Assembly: GCF_003952425.1 (NCBI RefSeq)
Contig: NZ_CP034449.1
Span: 1,550,001-1,614,000 of the forward strand
Length of the DNA: 64,000 bases
Direction of reading: 5' to 3'
Origin: Mesorhizobium sp. M2A.F.Ca.ET.046.03.2.1
GTDB taxonomy: Bacteria > Pseudomonadota > Alphaproteobacteria > Rhizobiales > Rhizobiaceae
In this document: positions 9,565-18,182 of the stretch, piece by piece
How the letters are laid out: each line of letters starts with the position of its first letter
Position numbering within the stretch: the first letter of the stretch is position 1
Notes under the pieces: generated by a model
What the model was told of the DNA's origin: nothing
Database searches by the model: none
What the model saw: only the letters and a program-made list of their open reading frames with translations
Position numbers and translations under genes: made by a program

Positions 9565-10530
9565 TTGCCACGCATCCTCACGCGGGAGAACGCGATCCGC
9601 TGGGCGCCCTTCATGGTGCTTCTCGCGCTCATAGTGCTATTCACGGCGATAAACCCCTCATTCCTGTCGCAACGCAACTTCGCGCGCATCGCGATCGCGG
9701 CGGCGCCCGCGCTCATGGTGGCGGTCGGGGTGACCTTCATCATCGTGATGGGTTCTATCGACCTTTCCATGGAGGGCGTCGTTTCCCTGACGGCCGTTCT
9801 TTTTTGCTTCCTGATGCTGGCGCTCGGCGGAACGCTCGCGTCGGGCGGCTGGATCGCAATCCCGGTCATTCTCGCCGTCGGGGCCGCGATCGGCCTGGTG
9901 AACGGTTTCATCCACGTCAAGCTGAAGATACCATCCTTCATGGCGAGCCTCGCGCTCGGATTCATCGGCACGGGCGCCGCGATCCTGCTGACCGGCGGCG
10001 ACATCGTCAAATTCAACGATCCGACGTTCCGCGCTCTGCTGACCTGGCGCATCCTCGGCTTTCCGCTGATGGTCTATGTCGCGGGGCTCTGCCTCGTCCT
10101 CGCCTGGTTCATCCAATCTCAGACCCGCCTTGGGCGTTACTTTTATGCGGTCGGCGGCGGCGAGGAACTCGCCCATGCCTCGGGCGTGCGGGTGCAGCAT
10201 GTGAGGATGGCCGGCTTCTCGCTTGCCGGCTTCTTTTACGCGATCGCGGCGATCCTGCAGGTGGCGAAGCTCGGCCAGGCCGAATCCGTCACCGGATCGA
10301 ACTTCATGTTCATGTCCATCACTTCGGTGGTGGTCGGCGGCGTGGCGCTCTGGGGTGGCATCGGCGGCGTTTGGAACACGCTCGTCGGCGTCCTGATCGT
10401 CGCCGTCATCAACAACGGCATGGTGGTCATCGGCCTGCCCGATTTCCTGCAGGCCGCCGTTCTCGGGCTGCTGGTCATCATAGCGGTCATCCTGTCGACG
10501 GACCGGCGCGCGGTCGCGTTCGTCAAGTGA
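9565..10530 (+). CDS. sugar ABC transporter permease (RbsC family), first permease
   Basis: An inner-membrane permease of about 321 residues, BPD_transp_2 / RbsC type, with eight to ten hydrophobic segments (PFMVLLALIVLFTAINP, APALMVAVGVTFIIVMGSI, VVGGVALWGGIGGVWNTLVG). The cytoplasmic coupling motif GGGEELAHASGVRV matches the family's G-N-x-x-A-A-x-x-S-G loop. Two TTG starts are possible, 9547 and 9565; 9565 is preferred because GGAGG precedes it. With the second permease at 12053 it probably forms a heterodimeric channel with the ATPase between them. Confidence 0.9.
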   Translation: MPRILTRENAIRWAPFMVLLALIVLFTAINPSFLSQRNFARIAIAAAPALMVAVGVTFIIVMGSIDLSMEGVVSLTAVLFCFLMLALGGTLASGGWIAIPVILAVGAAIGLVNGFIHVKLKIPSFMASLALGFIGTGAAILLTGGDIVKFNDPTFRALLTWRILGFPLMVYVAGLCLVLAWFIQSQTRLGRYFYAVGGGEELAHASGVRVQHVRMAGFSLAGFFYAIAAILQVAKLGQAESVTGSNFMFMSITSVVVGGVALWGGIGGVWNTLVGVLIVAVINNGMVVIGLPDFLQAAVLGLLVIIAVILSTDRRAVAFVK

Positions 10531-10537
10531 GGCCGCA

Positions 10538-12043
10538 ATGTATGAATTGAAAGCCGTCGAAAAGAAGTTTCCGGGCGTCCATGCGCTGAAATCGGTCGAC
10601 TTTTCCATCAGCCGGGGGGAGATCGTCGGGCTGGTGGGCGAGAATGGCGCTGGCAAATCCACGCTCATGAAGGTGATCTACGGCGCCTACCAGCCCGACG
10701 GCGGCGAGATGCTCATCGATGGCAAGCCTGTCCGGTTCGGCGGCCCGCGCGACGCCATGGAGCGAGGCATCGGCATGGTGTTTCAGGAGCAATCGCTGAT
10801 CACCAACCTGTCCGTGATGGAAAACATCTTCCTGGGCTATGAAGACCAGTTCTCGCGCTTCGGCGTGGTCAACTGGAAGGCGATGGCCAAAGCCGCCGGG
10901 AAGCAGCTTGCAAAGGTCAAGCTCGATATCGATCCGCGCACCATCACCTCGAGCCTTTCCTTCGCGCAGCGCCAGCTTGTGGAACTGGCCAAGGTGCTGA
11001 CGCTGGAGGAGCGGGTGCAGGGTCATCTGGTCGTCCTGCTCGACGAGCCCACCTCGGTGCTGGCCGAGGAAGAGGTGAAGCTATTGTTCAAGCTCGTGCG
11101 GGAGTTGACGACGCGCGCTTCATTCATCTTCGTGTCCCACCGCATGGACGAGGTGATGGAGCTCTCGGACCGAATCTACGTGATGAAGGACGGCCAGGTG
11201 GTCGATGTCGTCTCGCGCGGCGCAGCGACACCGGAGGCGATCCAGCACAAGATGGTCGGCCGCCATGTCGATAAGGAATATTACCGTGAGCAGCGGCAAA
11301 AGCCCTACGACGCGACGAGGCCGCTGGTGGAGCTGTCGGGCGTGGACCTGCCGGGACGGGTTCACGATATCTCGCTGACGCTGCATGCCGGCGAGGTCCT
11401 GTGCCTGGTCGGCACCGAGGGCTCCGGCCGCGAAGCGATCCTTCGAACAATCTACGGCATGCGCACGCCTACCAAGGGCACGCTGAAGATCAAGGGCGAG
11501 ACCGTCTCCAGGCTGACCGCCCGCGCAGCGGTGGAGCGCGGCGTCGGCTATGTGCCGCGCGAGCGCAAGATCGAGGGCATCGTGGCCGGCATGAATGTCT
11601 ACGAGAACATGACGCTCTCGCAAATGCCGCACTACGCGCGGATGGGCTGGCTCGACGTGGCCGACGAGCGTGCCCTTGCCCGGAAATGGATCGGCAAGCT
11701 CGCCATCAAGGCAAGCTCCGAATATGCCGACTGCGGCAACCTTTCCGGCGGCAACCAGCAGAAGGTCGTGCTTGCCAAATGGCGGTCGGGCGGCTCCGAC
11801 ATCATGCTGCTCGATCATCCGACCCGAGGCCTGGACATCGGCGCCAAGGAGGATGTGTACGACATGATCAGGGAGATGTGCGACGACGGGGTCGGCGTTG
11901 TCCTGGTCGCCGACACGCTCGAAGAGGCGATCGGCCTCTCCCACACCATCGTCGTCATCAAGGACGGTGAGATCCAGAAGCGCTTCGACTGCGTGCCCGG
12001 TTCCAAGCCGACGCTCTACGACCTTCTGCACTACATGATCTGA
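10538..12043 (+). CDS. sugar ABC transporter ATP-binding protein (RbsA family)
   Basis: A 501-residue protein with two tandem ATPase domains, the RbsA/MglA layout. Domain 1 has Walker A GENGAGKST near residue 35, a degenerate signature LSFAQRQLVELAKVL and Walker B VVLLDEPTSVL. Domain 2 has a degenerate P-loop GTEGSGRE near residue 290, signature LSGGNQQKVVLAKW and Walker B IMLLDHPTRGLD, where the catalytic Glu is His. Degeneracy in one site is normal in this family, but the His at the domain 2 Walker B position is worth noting. It energises the importer, lying seven bases after permease 1 and nine before permease 2. Confidence 0.94.
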   Translation: MYELKAVEKKFPGVHALKSVDFSISRGEIVGLVGENGAGKSTLMKVIYGAYQPDGGEMLIDGKPVRFGGPRDAMERGIGMVFQEQSLITNLSVMENIFLGYEDQFSRFGVVNWKAMAKAAGKQLAKVKLDIDPRTITSSLSFAQRQLVELAKVLTLEERVQGHLVVLLDEPTSVLAEEEVKLLFKLVRELTTRASFIFVSHRMDEVMELSDRIYVMKDGQVVDVVSRGAATPEAIQHKMVGRHVDKEYYREQRQKPYDATRPLVELSGVDLPGRVHDISLTLHAGEVLCLVGTEGSGREAILRTIYGMRTPTKGTLKIKGETVSRLTARAAVERGVGYVPRERKIEGIVAGMNVYENMTLSQMPHYARMGWLDVADERALARKWIGKLAIKASSEYADCGNLSGGNQQKVVLAKWRSGGSDIMLLDHPTRGLDIGAKEDVYDMIREMCDDGVGVVLVADTLEEAIGLSHTIVVIKDGEIQKRFDCVPGSKPTLYDLLHYMI

Positions 12044-12052
12044 GGGGCCTCC

Positions 12053-12994
12053 ATGGACATCCAACGCCTCAAGCCGCACTTCCCCTGGATCACCCTCCTG
12101 GTCCTGGTCACGATCGTCGGCATCGCCGATCCGAGCTTTCTCAAGCCCGCCAATCTGCTGAGCCTCGCAGGCGATATCGTGCCGCTGTTCATCATGGCGC
12201 TGGGACTGACCTTCGCGATCTACATCGGCGGCATCGACCTGTCGGCACAGTCGATGGCGAACATGATCACCGTCGTCGCCTCGGTCTATCTGGCGCCGTT
12301 GGGGATCTGGGTGGCGGCGCTCTGCATCCTTGCCGGGTTCACGCTGGGAACGCTCTCCGGCTACCTGACCACCCGCATGTACGTCCCATCCTTCATCTCC
12401 ACGCTGGCCGTCGGCGGGATCTGCTTCTCGGTGGCGCAATGGCTTTCCGGCAACCGCGCCCTGAACATGGACGCCACCCAGCGCAACGAGACGTTCGGCT
12501 GGATGATCGGTCGAACCGGTATCGTGCCGCACGAGCTCTTCATCGCCATCGGCCTGCTGGCGATCTGCTTGCTCTTAGAACGGCGCACGGTCCTCGGCCG
12601 GGCGCTGAAGGCAGTGGGCGCCGGCGAACTGGCTGCAGCCGCGTCCGGTCTCAACGTCGCCCGCTACAAAATCCTCGCCTTTGCGATATCCGGAGGGCTG
12701 GCCGCGGTGGCCGGGCTGCTGTTCTCCGTCAAGCTGTCGGGCGGCGCGCCGACGATCGCCAACGGCTTCCTGCTGCCGGCCATCGTGGCGGTGCTTGTCG
12801 GCGGAACACCGCTGACGGGCGGCGTCGGCGGTGTGCTCAACACCGCGATCGGCACGCTGATCGTGGCGGTCATCCGCGCCTCGATGCTCTATTTCGGCAT
12901 CGCGGCGACGCAGCAACAGATGGTTTTCGGCCTGGTGCTGATCGCGGCCATCGCCCTGACCATCGACCGCTCCAAGCTTCGCACGGTGAAGTGA
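12053..12994 (+). CDS. sugar ABC transporter permease (RbsC family), second permease
   Basis: A 313-residue inner-membrane permease of the same BPD_transp_2 family as the gene at 9565 but clearly diverged from it. Hydrophobic segments run through the protein (WITLLVLVTIVGIADPSF, IMALGLTFAIYIGGIDLSAQ, AIVAVLVGGTPLTGGVGGVLNTAIG). The coupling loop AVGAGELAAAASGLNVAR is present near residue 200. Two different permeases and one double ATPase indicate a heteromeric channel. The next gene begins eight bases downstream. Confidence 0.92.
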   Translation: MDIQRLKPHFPWITLLVLVTIVGIADPSFLKPANLLSLAGDIVPLFIMALGLTFAIYIGGIDLSAQSMANMITVVASVYLAPLGIWVAALCILAGFTLGTLSGYLTTRMYVPSFISTLAVGGICFSVAQWLSGNRALNMDATQRNETFGWMIGRTGIVPHELFIAIGLLAICLLLERRTVLGRALKAVGAGELAAAASGLNVARYKILAFAISGGLAAVAGLLFSVKLSGGAPTIANGFLLPAIVAVLVGGTPLTGGVGGVLNTAIGTLIVAVIRASMLYFGIAATQQQMVFGLVLIAAIALTIDRSKLRTVK

Positions 12995-13002
12995 GACAAG
13001 CC

Positions 13003-14034
13003 ATGGCAACAATGCGCGCCGCCGTCCTGACCGCTCCGCACCGTTTCGATCTGCGCGAGGTCGCCGTTCCGGAGGTGGGACCTGACGACGCCTTGATCCG
13101 TGTCCAGCGGACCGGCATATGCGGCACGGACATCCATATGTTCAACGGTCACTATGCGGCCGACCGGCTGCCGTTGGTGCCGGGCCACGAGTTTGCCGGG
13201 ACGGTCGCAGCGACAGGCGAGCGTGTGAAGCATATCAAGCCGGGCACGACCTGCGTCGCGGATATCAATATCGGCTGCGGCCAGTGCTATTGGTGTCGCC
13301 GCAACGAGATCCTCAACTGCCCGTCGATGACGCAGGTGGGCATCGGGCGCGAAGGCGCCTTCGCCGAATATGTGTGCGTGCCGGCCAGGCTTGTCATACC
13401 GGCCCCGGACGATGTGCCGGTCGAGGTGCTTGCCCTGACGGAGCCGGTGTCCTGCGTGGTGCGCGCCGCGCGCAAGGCGCAGGCGAGTTTCGGCCAGTCC
13501 GTGGTGATCCTCGGAGCCGGACCAATCGGCAATCTGCATGTCCAGATGATGCGCCTGTGCGGCGCCGCGCCGATCATCATCGCCGACCTGTCGCAAGACC
13601 GTTGCCGCCTTGCCCTTGCAGCCGGGGCGGACGCAGCGGTCGCCGATCCCGCCCAGCTTAAGCAGGAGGTGCTGAAAAGGACCGGCGGGCGCGGCGCGGA
13701 TCTTGTGATCGAAAGCGTCGGTTCGCCGCGGCTTTACGCGTTCGCTTTCGAGCTCATCCGCAAGGGCGGCCATGTCGCTTTCTTCGGCCTCAGCGGACCC
13801 AACGACACGGTGCCGGTCGATATCCTTCGCACCATACTCGAGGAGAACAGTCTCAAGGGCTCGGTTGCCGGCATGGGCGAAGACATGCACGATGCGCTGA
13901 CGCTCTTGTCGCATGGCCGCTTCCGAACCGAGGCGTTCACACGCGCGACCTTTCCGCTCGACGACATCCAGCGCGCCTTCGAGACCCTGGCCGAGCGGCC
14001 CCGGGATCTCAAGACGCAAATCATATTGAACTAG
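13003..14034 (+). CDS. zinc-dependent medium-chain alcohol dehydrogenase
   Basis: A 343-residue MDR-family dehydrogenase of the threonine/sorbitol dehydrogenase type. Catalytic zinc ligands are in GICGTDIHM and GHEFAGTV; the structural zinc Cys cluster is CGQCYWCRRNEILNC. The NAD-binding Rossmann motif is LGAGPIGNLHVQ. It would oxidise a secondary alcohol of the imported substrate or an intermediate, with NAD. It lies within the importer operon, eight bases after permease 2 and 66 before the aldehyde dehydrogenase, which probably acts in the same pathway. Confidence 0.92.
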   Translation: MATMRAAVLTAPHRFDLREVAVPEVGPDDALIRVQRTGICGTDIHMFNGHYAADRLPLVPGHEFAGTVAATGERVKHIKPGTTCVADINIGCGQCYWCRRNEILNCPSMTQVGIGREGAFAEYVCVPARLVIPAPDDVPVEVLALTEPVSCVVRAARKAQASFGQSVVILGAGPIGNLHVQMMRLCGAAPIIIADLSQDRCRLALAAGADAAVADPAQLKQEVLKRTGGRGADLVIESVGSPRLYAFAFELIRKGGHVAFFGLSGPNDTVPVDILRTILEENSLKGSVAGMGEDMHDALTLLSHGRFRTEAFTRATFPLDDIQRAFETLAERPRDLKTQIILN

Positions 14035-14100
14035 GCGCCGGCGCGACCCGCTTGCCAGGAGCAGTGGGCGGCCGGCGCACCGCCAGAACGGAGGCATTCC

Positions 14101-15597
14101 ATGCTCGATTTCACTGACCGCGCACCCCTGCCGGATGCACCACGCGAATTCGGGTTCTGGTCGGACGGATCCTGGCGCAAGGGCGGCGCATTGTTCGAGC
14201 GCCGGTCGCCGGGCCACGGCGTGCCGGTGACGCTCACGCCCAGATGCACGGTGGACGACCTCAATGCCGCCGTCGCGGCGGCGCGCCGCGCATTCGAGGA
14301 TCGCCGGTGGGCCGGACTGCCAGGCGCCGACCGGGCCGGCGTGCTGCTGAGGGCGGCCGAGACCCTGCGCCGCCGCCGCGACGAAATCGCCTATTGGGAG
14401 GTCCTGGAGAACGGCAAGCCGATCTCCCAGGCGCGCGGCGAGATCGATCACTGCATTGCCTGCTTCGAGGTCGGCGCGGGCGCCGCGAGGCTGTTGCATG
14501 GCGACAGCTTCAACAGTCTCGGCGACGGCCTTTTCGGCATGGTGCTGCGCGAGCCGGTCGGCGTGGTCGGGCTCATCACGCCCTGGAATTTCCCGTTCCT
14601 GATCCTGTGCGAGCGCATTCCCTTCATCCTTGCCAGCGGATGCACCGTCGTCGTCAAGCCTTCGGAGGTCACGTCGGCGACCACGCTGATGCTCGGCGAG
14701 ATCCTTTCCGAAGCCGGCGCGCCGGACGGCGTCTACAACGTCGTCACCGGATCAGGCCGGACGATTGGCCAGGCTTTGAGCGAGCATCCCGATGTCGATA
14801 TGCTGTCCTTCACCGGATCGACATCCGTCGGACGCTCATGCGTCCATGCGGCGGCCGATTCGAACTTCAAGAAACTCGGCCTGGAACTGGGCGGCAAGAA
14901 TCCGATCATCGTCTTCGCGGACAGCGACCTCGAGGACGCGGCGGACGGCGCAGCCTTCGGCATAAGCTTCAACACGGGCCAGTGCTGCGTGTCGTCGAGC
15001 CGCGTCATCGTGGAGCGCTCGGTCGCTCGCGAGTTCGAGGAAATCCTTGCCGCCAAGATGGCCAGGATCGTCGTCGGCGATCCGCTGCAGACGAAGACGC
15101 AGGTGGGAGCCATCACCACCGATGCGCAGAATTCGACCATCCTGAGCTATATCGACAAGGGCAAGGCCGAAGGGGCAACGCTTGTCGCCGGCGGGCAAGC
15201 GCTGGATTTCGGCGGCGGCCAGTATATCGCGCCGACACTGTTTTCCGGGGTCACGCCCGCAATGTCGATTGCCCGCGACGAAATCTTCGGGCCCGTCCTG
15301 TCGTCCTTCCATTTCGACACGGTCGAGGAGGCCATCGGCCTCGCCAACGACACGGTGTATGGCCTGGCTGCCAGCGTGTGGACAAAGAACATAGACAAGG
15401 CGCTGGTGGTGACGCGGCGCGTGCGCGCCGGCCGGTTCTGGGTGAACACGATCATGGCCGGAGGGCCGGAAATGCCGCTCGGCGGCTTCAAGCAGTCCGG
15501 CTGGGGAAGAGAGGCCGGAATGTACGGCGTGGAGGAGTACACACAGGTGAAGTCCGTCCACATCGAGATCAGGAAGCGTGCCCATTGGATCAAGTGA
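14101..15597 (+). CDS. NAD(P)-dependent aldehyde dehydrogenase
   Basis: A 498-residue ALDH-superfamily enzyme of normal length that oxidises an aldehyde to a carboxylate. Visible signatures are TPWNFPFLI with the cofactor-binding Asn, KPSEVTSATTL, FTGSTSVGRS, the catalytic Glu in LELGGKNP and the catalytic Cys in NTGQCCVSSSRVIVER. EIFGPVLSSFHFD and PLGGFKQSGWGREAG close the domain. An ATG follows GGAGGCATTCC. The stop TGA overlaps the next start (TGATG), so it is coupled to the GMC oxidoreductase, which could supply its aldehyde by oxidising a primary alcohol. This is inferred from context. Confidence 0.94.
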   Translation: MLDFTDRAPLPDAPREFGFWSDGSWRKGGALFERRSPGHGVPVTLTPRCTVDDLNAAVAAARRAFEDRRWAGLPGADRAGVLLRAAETLRRRRDEIAYWEVLENGKPISQARGEIDHCIACFEVGAGAARLLHGDSFNSLGDGLFGMVLREPVGVVGLITPWNFPFLILCERIPFILASGCTVVVKPSEVTSATTLMLGEILSEAGAPDGVYNVVTGSGRTIGQALSEHPDVDMLSFTGSTSVGRSCVHAAADSNFKKLGLELGGKNPIIVFADSDLEDAADGAAFGISFNTGQCCVSSSRVIVERSVAREFEEILAAKMARIVVGDPLQTKTQVGAITTDAQNSTILSYIDKGKAEGATLVAGGQALDFGGGQYIAPTLFSGVTPAMSIARDEIFGPVLSSFHFDTVEEAIGLANDTVYGLAASVWTKNIDKALVVTRRVRAGRFWVNTIMAGGPEMPLGGFKQSGWGREAGMYGVEEYTQVKSVHIEIRKRAHWIK

Positions 15598-17201
15598 TGA
15601 CGACAGGTTTCGACTATGTGATCGTCGGCGCAGGCTCTTCGGGCTGCGTTCTTGCCGCGCGCCTGTCCGAGAATCCGGCAGTCCGCGTCTGCATAATCGA
15701 GGCCGGAGGCAAGGACAGCCATCCGCTGATCCATATGCCGGTCGGCTTCGCCAAAATGACCACCGGACCGCTCACCTGGGGCCTGGTGACGGCTCCGCAG
15801 AAGCACGCGGACAATCGCGAGATCCTCTACGCGCAGGCAAAGGTGCTGGGCGGCGGCTCGTCGATCAATGCCGAGGTCTACACCCGGGGCCACGAGACCG
15901 ACTACGACCGGTGGGCGAACGAGGAAGGCGCGGACGGCTGGGCGTTCAAGGACGTGCGCAAGTACTTCCTTCGTTCCGAGGGCAACAGCATATTCTCCGG
16001 CAGGCTCCACGGCACCGACGGACCGCTCGGGGTGTCGAACATACCCGATCCGAACGTCGTCTCGCGCGCCTTCGTCCAGAGCTGCCAGGAATACGGGCTG
16101 CCCTATAATCCGGACTTCAACGGCGCGAAGCAGGAAGGCGCCGGCATCTACCAGACCACGACGCGCAACGCCCGCCGCTGCTCGGCCGCCGTGGGCTATC
16201 TCAAGCCTGCCCTGGCGCGCCCGAACCTCACGCTGATCACGGGGGCGCTGGTCCACCGCGTCGTCTTCAAGGGCCGCCGGGCCGTTGGCGTCGAATGCTC
16301 GGTCGGCGGCTCGCTGAAGGTCATAAATGCCGACAGCGAAGTGCTGGTCACCTCGGGAGCGATCGGAACGCCGAAGCTGATGATGCTGTCCGGCGTCGGC
16401 CCTGCGGATCACCTGCGTCAACATGGTATCGAAACGATCCAGGACCTCCCGGGCGTCGGGCAGAACCTCCAGGATCATTTCGGCATCGACATCGTGGCCG
16501 AGCTGAAAGGCCACGATTCACTCGACAAGTACAACAAGACGCACTGGATGCTGTGGGCCGGCATTCAGTACATGCTGTTCAAGACCGGACCGATAACGTC
16601 GAACGTCGTCGAGGGCGGCGCCTTCTGGCATTCCTCGGGGAATCATGCCGGAGCGGTTCCCGATCTGCAGTTCCACTTCCTGGCCGGAGCCGGCGCGGAA
16701 GCGGGCGTTCCTTCGGTCCCGAAGGGATCGTCCGGCATCACGTTGAACAGCTACACGCTGCGCCCGAAATCGCGTGGGAGCGTGACGCTCCGTTCGCCGG
16801 ATCCGCGCGACAATCCGGTCGTCGATCCCAATTTCCTCGCGGACCCGGACGACCTCAGAGTGTCGGTCGAAGGCATCAAGATCAGCCGGGAGATATTCAA
16901 TCAGCCTTCGCTGCGAAAATTCATCAAGGAACTCCGTTTCCCTGACACGAATGTGCGCTCGCAGTCAGACTATGAAGCCTATGCGCGACGCTCCGGCCGC
17001 ACCTCGTATCACCCGACCTGCACCTGCAAGATGGGGAATGATGCGATGTCCGTGGTCGACCCTCAACTGCGAGTGCACGGGCTGGATGGCATCCGCATCT
17101 GCGACAGCTCGGCAATGCCGTCCCTGGTCGGCTCGAACACCAACGCGGCGACTATCATGATCGGCGAGCATGCGTCGGACCTGATCCGAGGCAACCGCTA
17201 G
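15597..17201 (+). CDS. GMC-family FAD-dependent oxidoreductase (choline dehydrogenase-like)
   Basis: A 534-residue glucose-methanol-choline oxidoreductase. The FAD-binding motif is VIVGAGSSGCVLAARL at the N-terminus, the GMC signature is LGGGSSINAEVYTRG near residue 85, and the C-terminus has the catalytic His/Asn region: SYHPTCTCKMG, DSSAMPSLVGSNTNAATIMIGE. It oxidises a primary alcohol, passing electrons to a quinone or other carrier. It overlaps the ALDH stop by one base and closes the importer operon. Having both a zinc alcohol dehydrogenase and a GMC enzyme implies at least two alcohol oxidations in the pathway. Confidence 0.94.
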   Translation: MTTGFDYVIVGAGSSGCVLAARLSENPAVRVCIIEAGGKDSHPLIHMPVGFAKMTTGPLTWGLVTAPQKHADNREILYAQAKVLGGGSSINAEVYTRGHETDYDRWANEEGADGWAFKDVRKYFLRSEGNSIFSGRLHGTDGPLGVSNIPDPNVVSRAFVQSCQEYGLPYNPDFNGAKQEGAGIYQTTTRNARRCSAAVGYLKPALARPNLTLITGALVHRVVFKGRRAVGVECSVGGSLKVINADSEVLVTSGAIGTPKLMMLSGVGPADHLRQHGIETIQDLPGVGQNLQDHFGIDIVAELKGHDSLDKYNKTHWMLWAGIQYMLFKTGPITSNVVEGGAFWHSSGNHAGAVPDLQFHFLAGAGAEAGVPSVPKGSSGITLNSYTLRPKSRGSVTLRSPDPRDNPVVDPNFLADPDDLRVSVEGIKISREIFNQPSLRKFIKELRFPDTNVRSQSDYEAYARRSGRTSYHPTCTCKMGNDAMSVVDPQLRVHGLDGIRICDSSAMPSLVGSNTNAATIMIGEHASDLIRGNR

Positions 17202-17247
17202 GATTTGCCAGTCACCTCGGATCTGCTCGCTCTTCCGGTTCGCGCGC

Positions 17248-18069
17248 TCAGGCGTCGAAATCCGGAGCGTATGGGATCAGCCGCTTCCCGACAACGCGAT
17301 AACCGACGGCATTCATGGCGTTGATGCGGCCCATGTCGATACTCGACAAGGTGAAGTCCATCACGTCGAAATTCGAGCGGATGTTGTCCGGTTTGGTGGA
17401 CATTGTGTTGATCGGCAAACCCTTCTGCAGGATCCAGCGCAGCACGACCTGGGCGGCCGACTTGCCGTATGCGGCGCCGATATCGGCGAAAAGCGGATGC
17501 TTGAAGACCTCGCCGCGCGCGACCGAGCAGTAGGAAGACAAAGGGATACCCGTTTCACTCGCGGCCGCCAACAGCTTGCGCTGGTCAAGCAACGGGTGGA
17601 ATTCCACCTGGTTCGTGACGAGCGGCACGCCGGTAATCTGCCTAGCCTGGCGCATCATCGCCGCTGTGTAGTTCGAAACGCCGATGGTGCCGGCGAAACC
17701 CCGCTCCTGCGCCTCCTGAAGCAGTTCCAGGGAAAGCTTGATATCGCCTCCCGGCGTCGGCCAGTGAAGCAAAAGGATATCGACACGATCCAACCTCAGA
17801 TCCCGCAAGGACTGTTCGACCGATGGCATGAACCGTTCCCGCGAGAAGTTCTCAACCGTGACCTTTGTCGTGATGCAGAGCTCGTCCCTGGCTATGCCGC
17901 TCTCGGCCAGGGCCAGGCCCGTGTCGGCTTCATTGCCATAGGCCTGAGCCGTGTCGAATGCGCGGTAACCCGCATCGATCGCAGCCGCGATCGCAGCCCG
18001 CAGCGTATCCCCCTTAAGAGGGAAAGTTCCAAACATCCGCTGGTTCGCCTTCTGGAACATGATGTTCAT
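17248..18069 (-). CDS. aldo/keto reductase (2,5-diketo-D-gluconate reductase type)
   Basis: A 273-residue AKR with a TIM barrel. The catalytic tetrad is visible: Asp in GYRAFDTAQAY with Tyr in AYGNE, Lys in CITTKVTVENF, and His in LLLHWPTPGG. NADPH-binding segments are NQVEFHPLLDQ and the KPDNIRSNF loop near the C-terminus. It reduces a carbonyl or oxidises a hydroxyl of a sugar-like compound. It is convergent with the importer operon and divergent from the CoA-transferase operon, with operator 18140-18155 between, so it belongs to the regulon. The substrate cannot be assigned from sequence. Confidence 0.92.
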   Translation of the reverse strand: MNIMFQKANQRMFGTFPLKGDTLRAAIAAAIDAGYRAFDTAQAYGNEADTGLALAESGIARDELCITTKVTVENFSRERFMPSVEQSLRDLRLDRVDILLLHWPTPGGDIKLSLELLQEAQERGFAGTIGVSNYTAAMMRQARQITGVPLVTNQVEFHPLLDQRKLLAAASETGIPLSSYCSVARGEVFKHPLFADIGAAYGKSAAQVVLRWILQKGLPINTMSTKPDNIRSNFDVMDFTLSSIDMGRINAMNAVGYRVVGKRLIPYAPDFDA

Positions 18070-18139
18070 AAAAATCCTCCCGCTGGTTGCCGTCGGCGCG
18101 GAGCTTGCCTTGCAAGCCGCAGGCGGCTATATCACGTTT

Positions 18140-18155
18140 ATAACTATCTAGTTAC
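18140..18155. promoter_or_regulatory. putative TetR operator 2
   Basis: ATAACTATCTAGTTAC: arms TAACTA and TAGTTA around TC, one mismatch from the perfect palindrome at 24631-24646. It lies between divergent starts at 18069 and 18183. Confidence 0.78.
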
Positions 18156-18182
18156 TTATTGCCAAGCCTTTGGAGAGGTAGC

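Noticed and set aside
14244..17201. A single 985-residue frame covering the GMC oxidoreductase and extending upstream through the ALDH region
   Set aside because: The upstream part reads as Arg/Gly-rich nonsense opposite the clear ALDH frame; the GMC protein starts at 15597 with the MTTGFDYVIVGAG opening.
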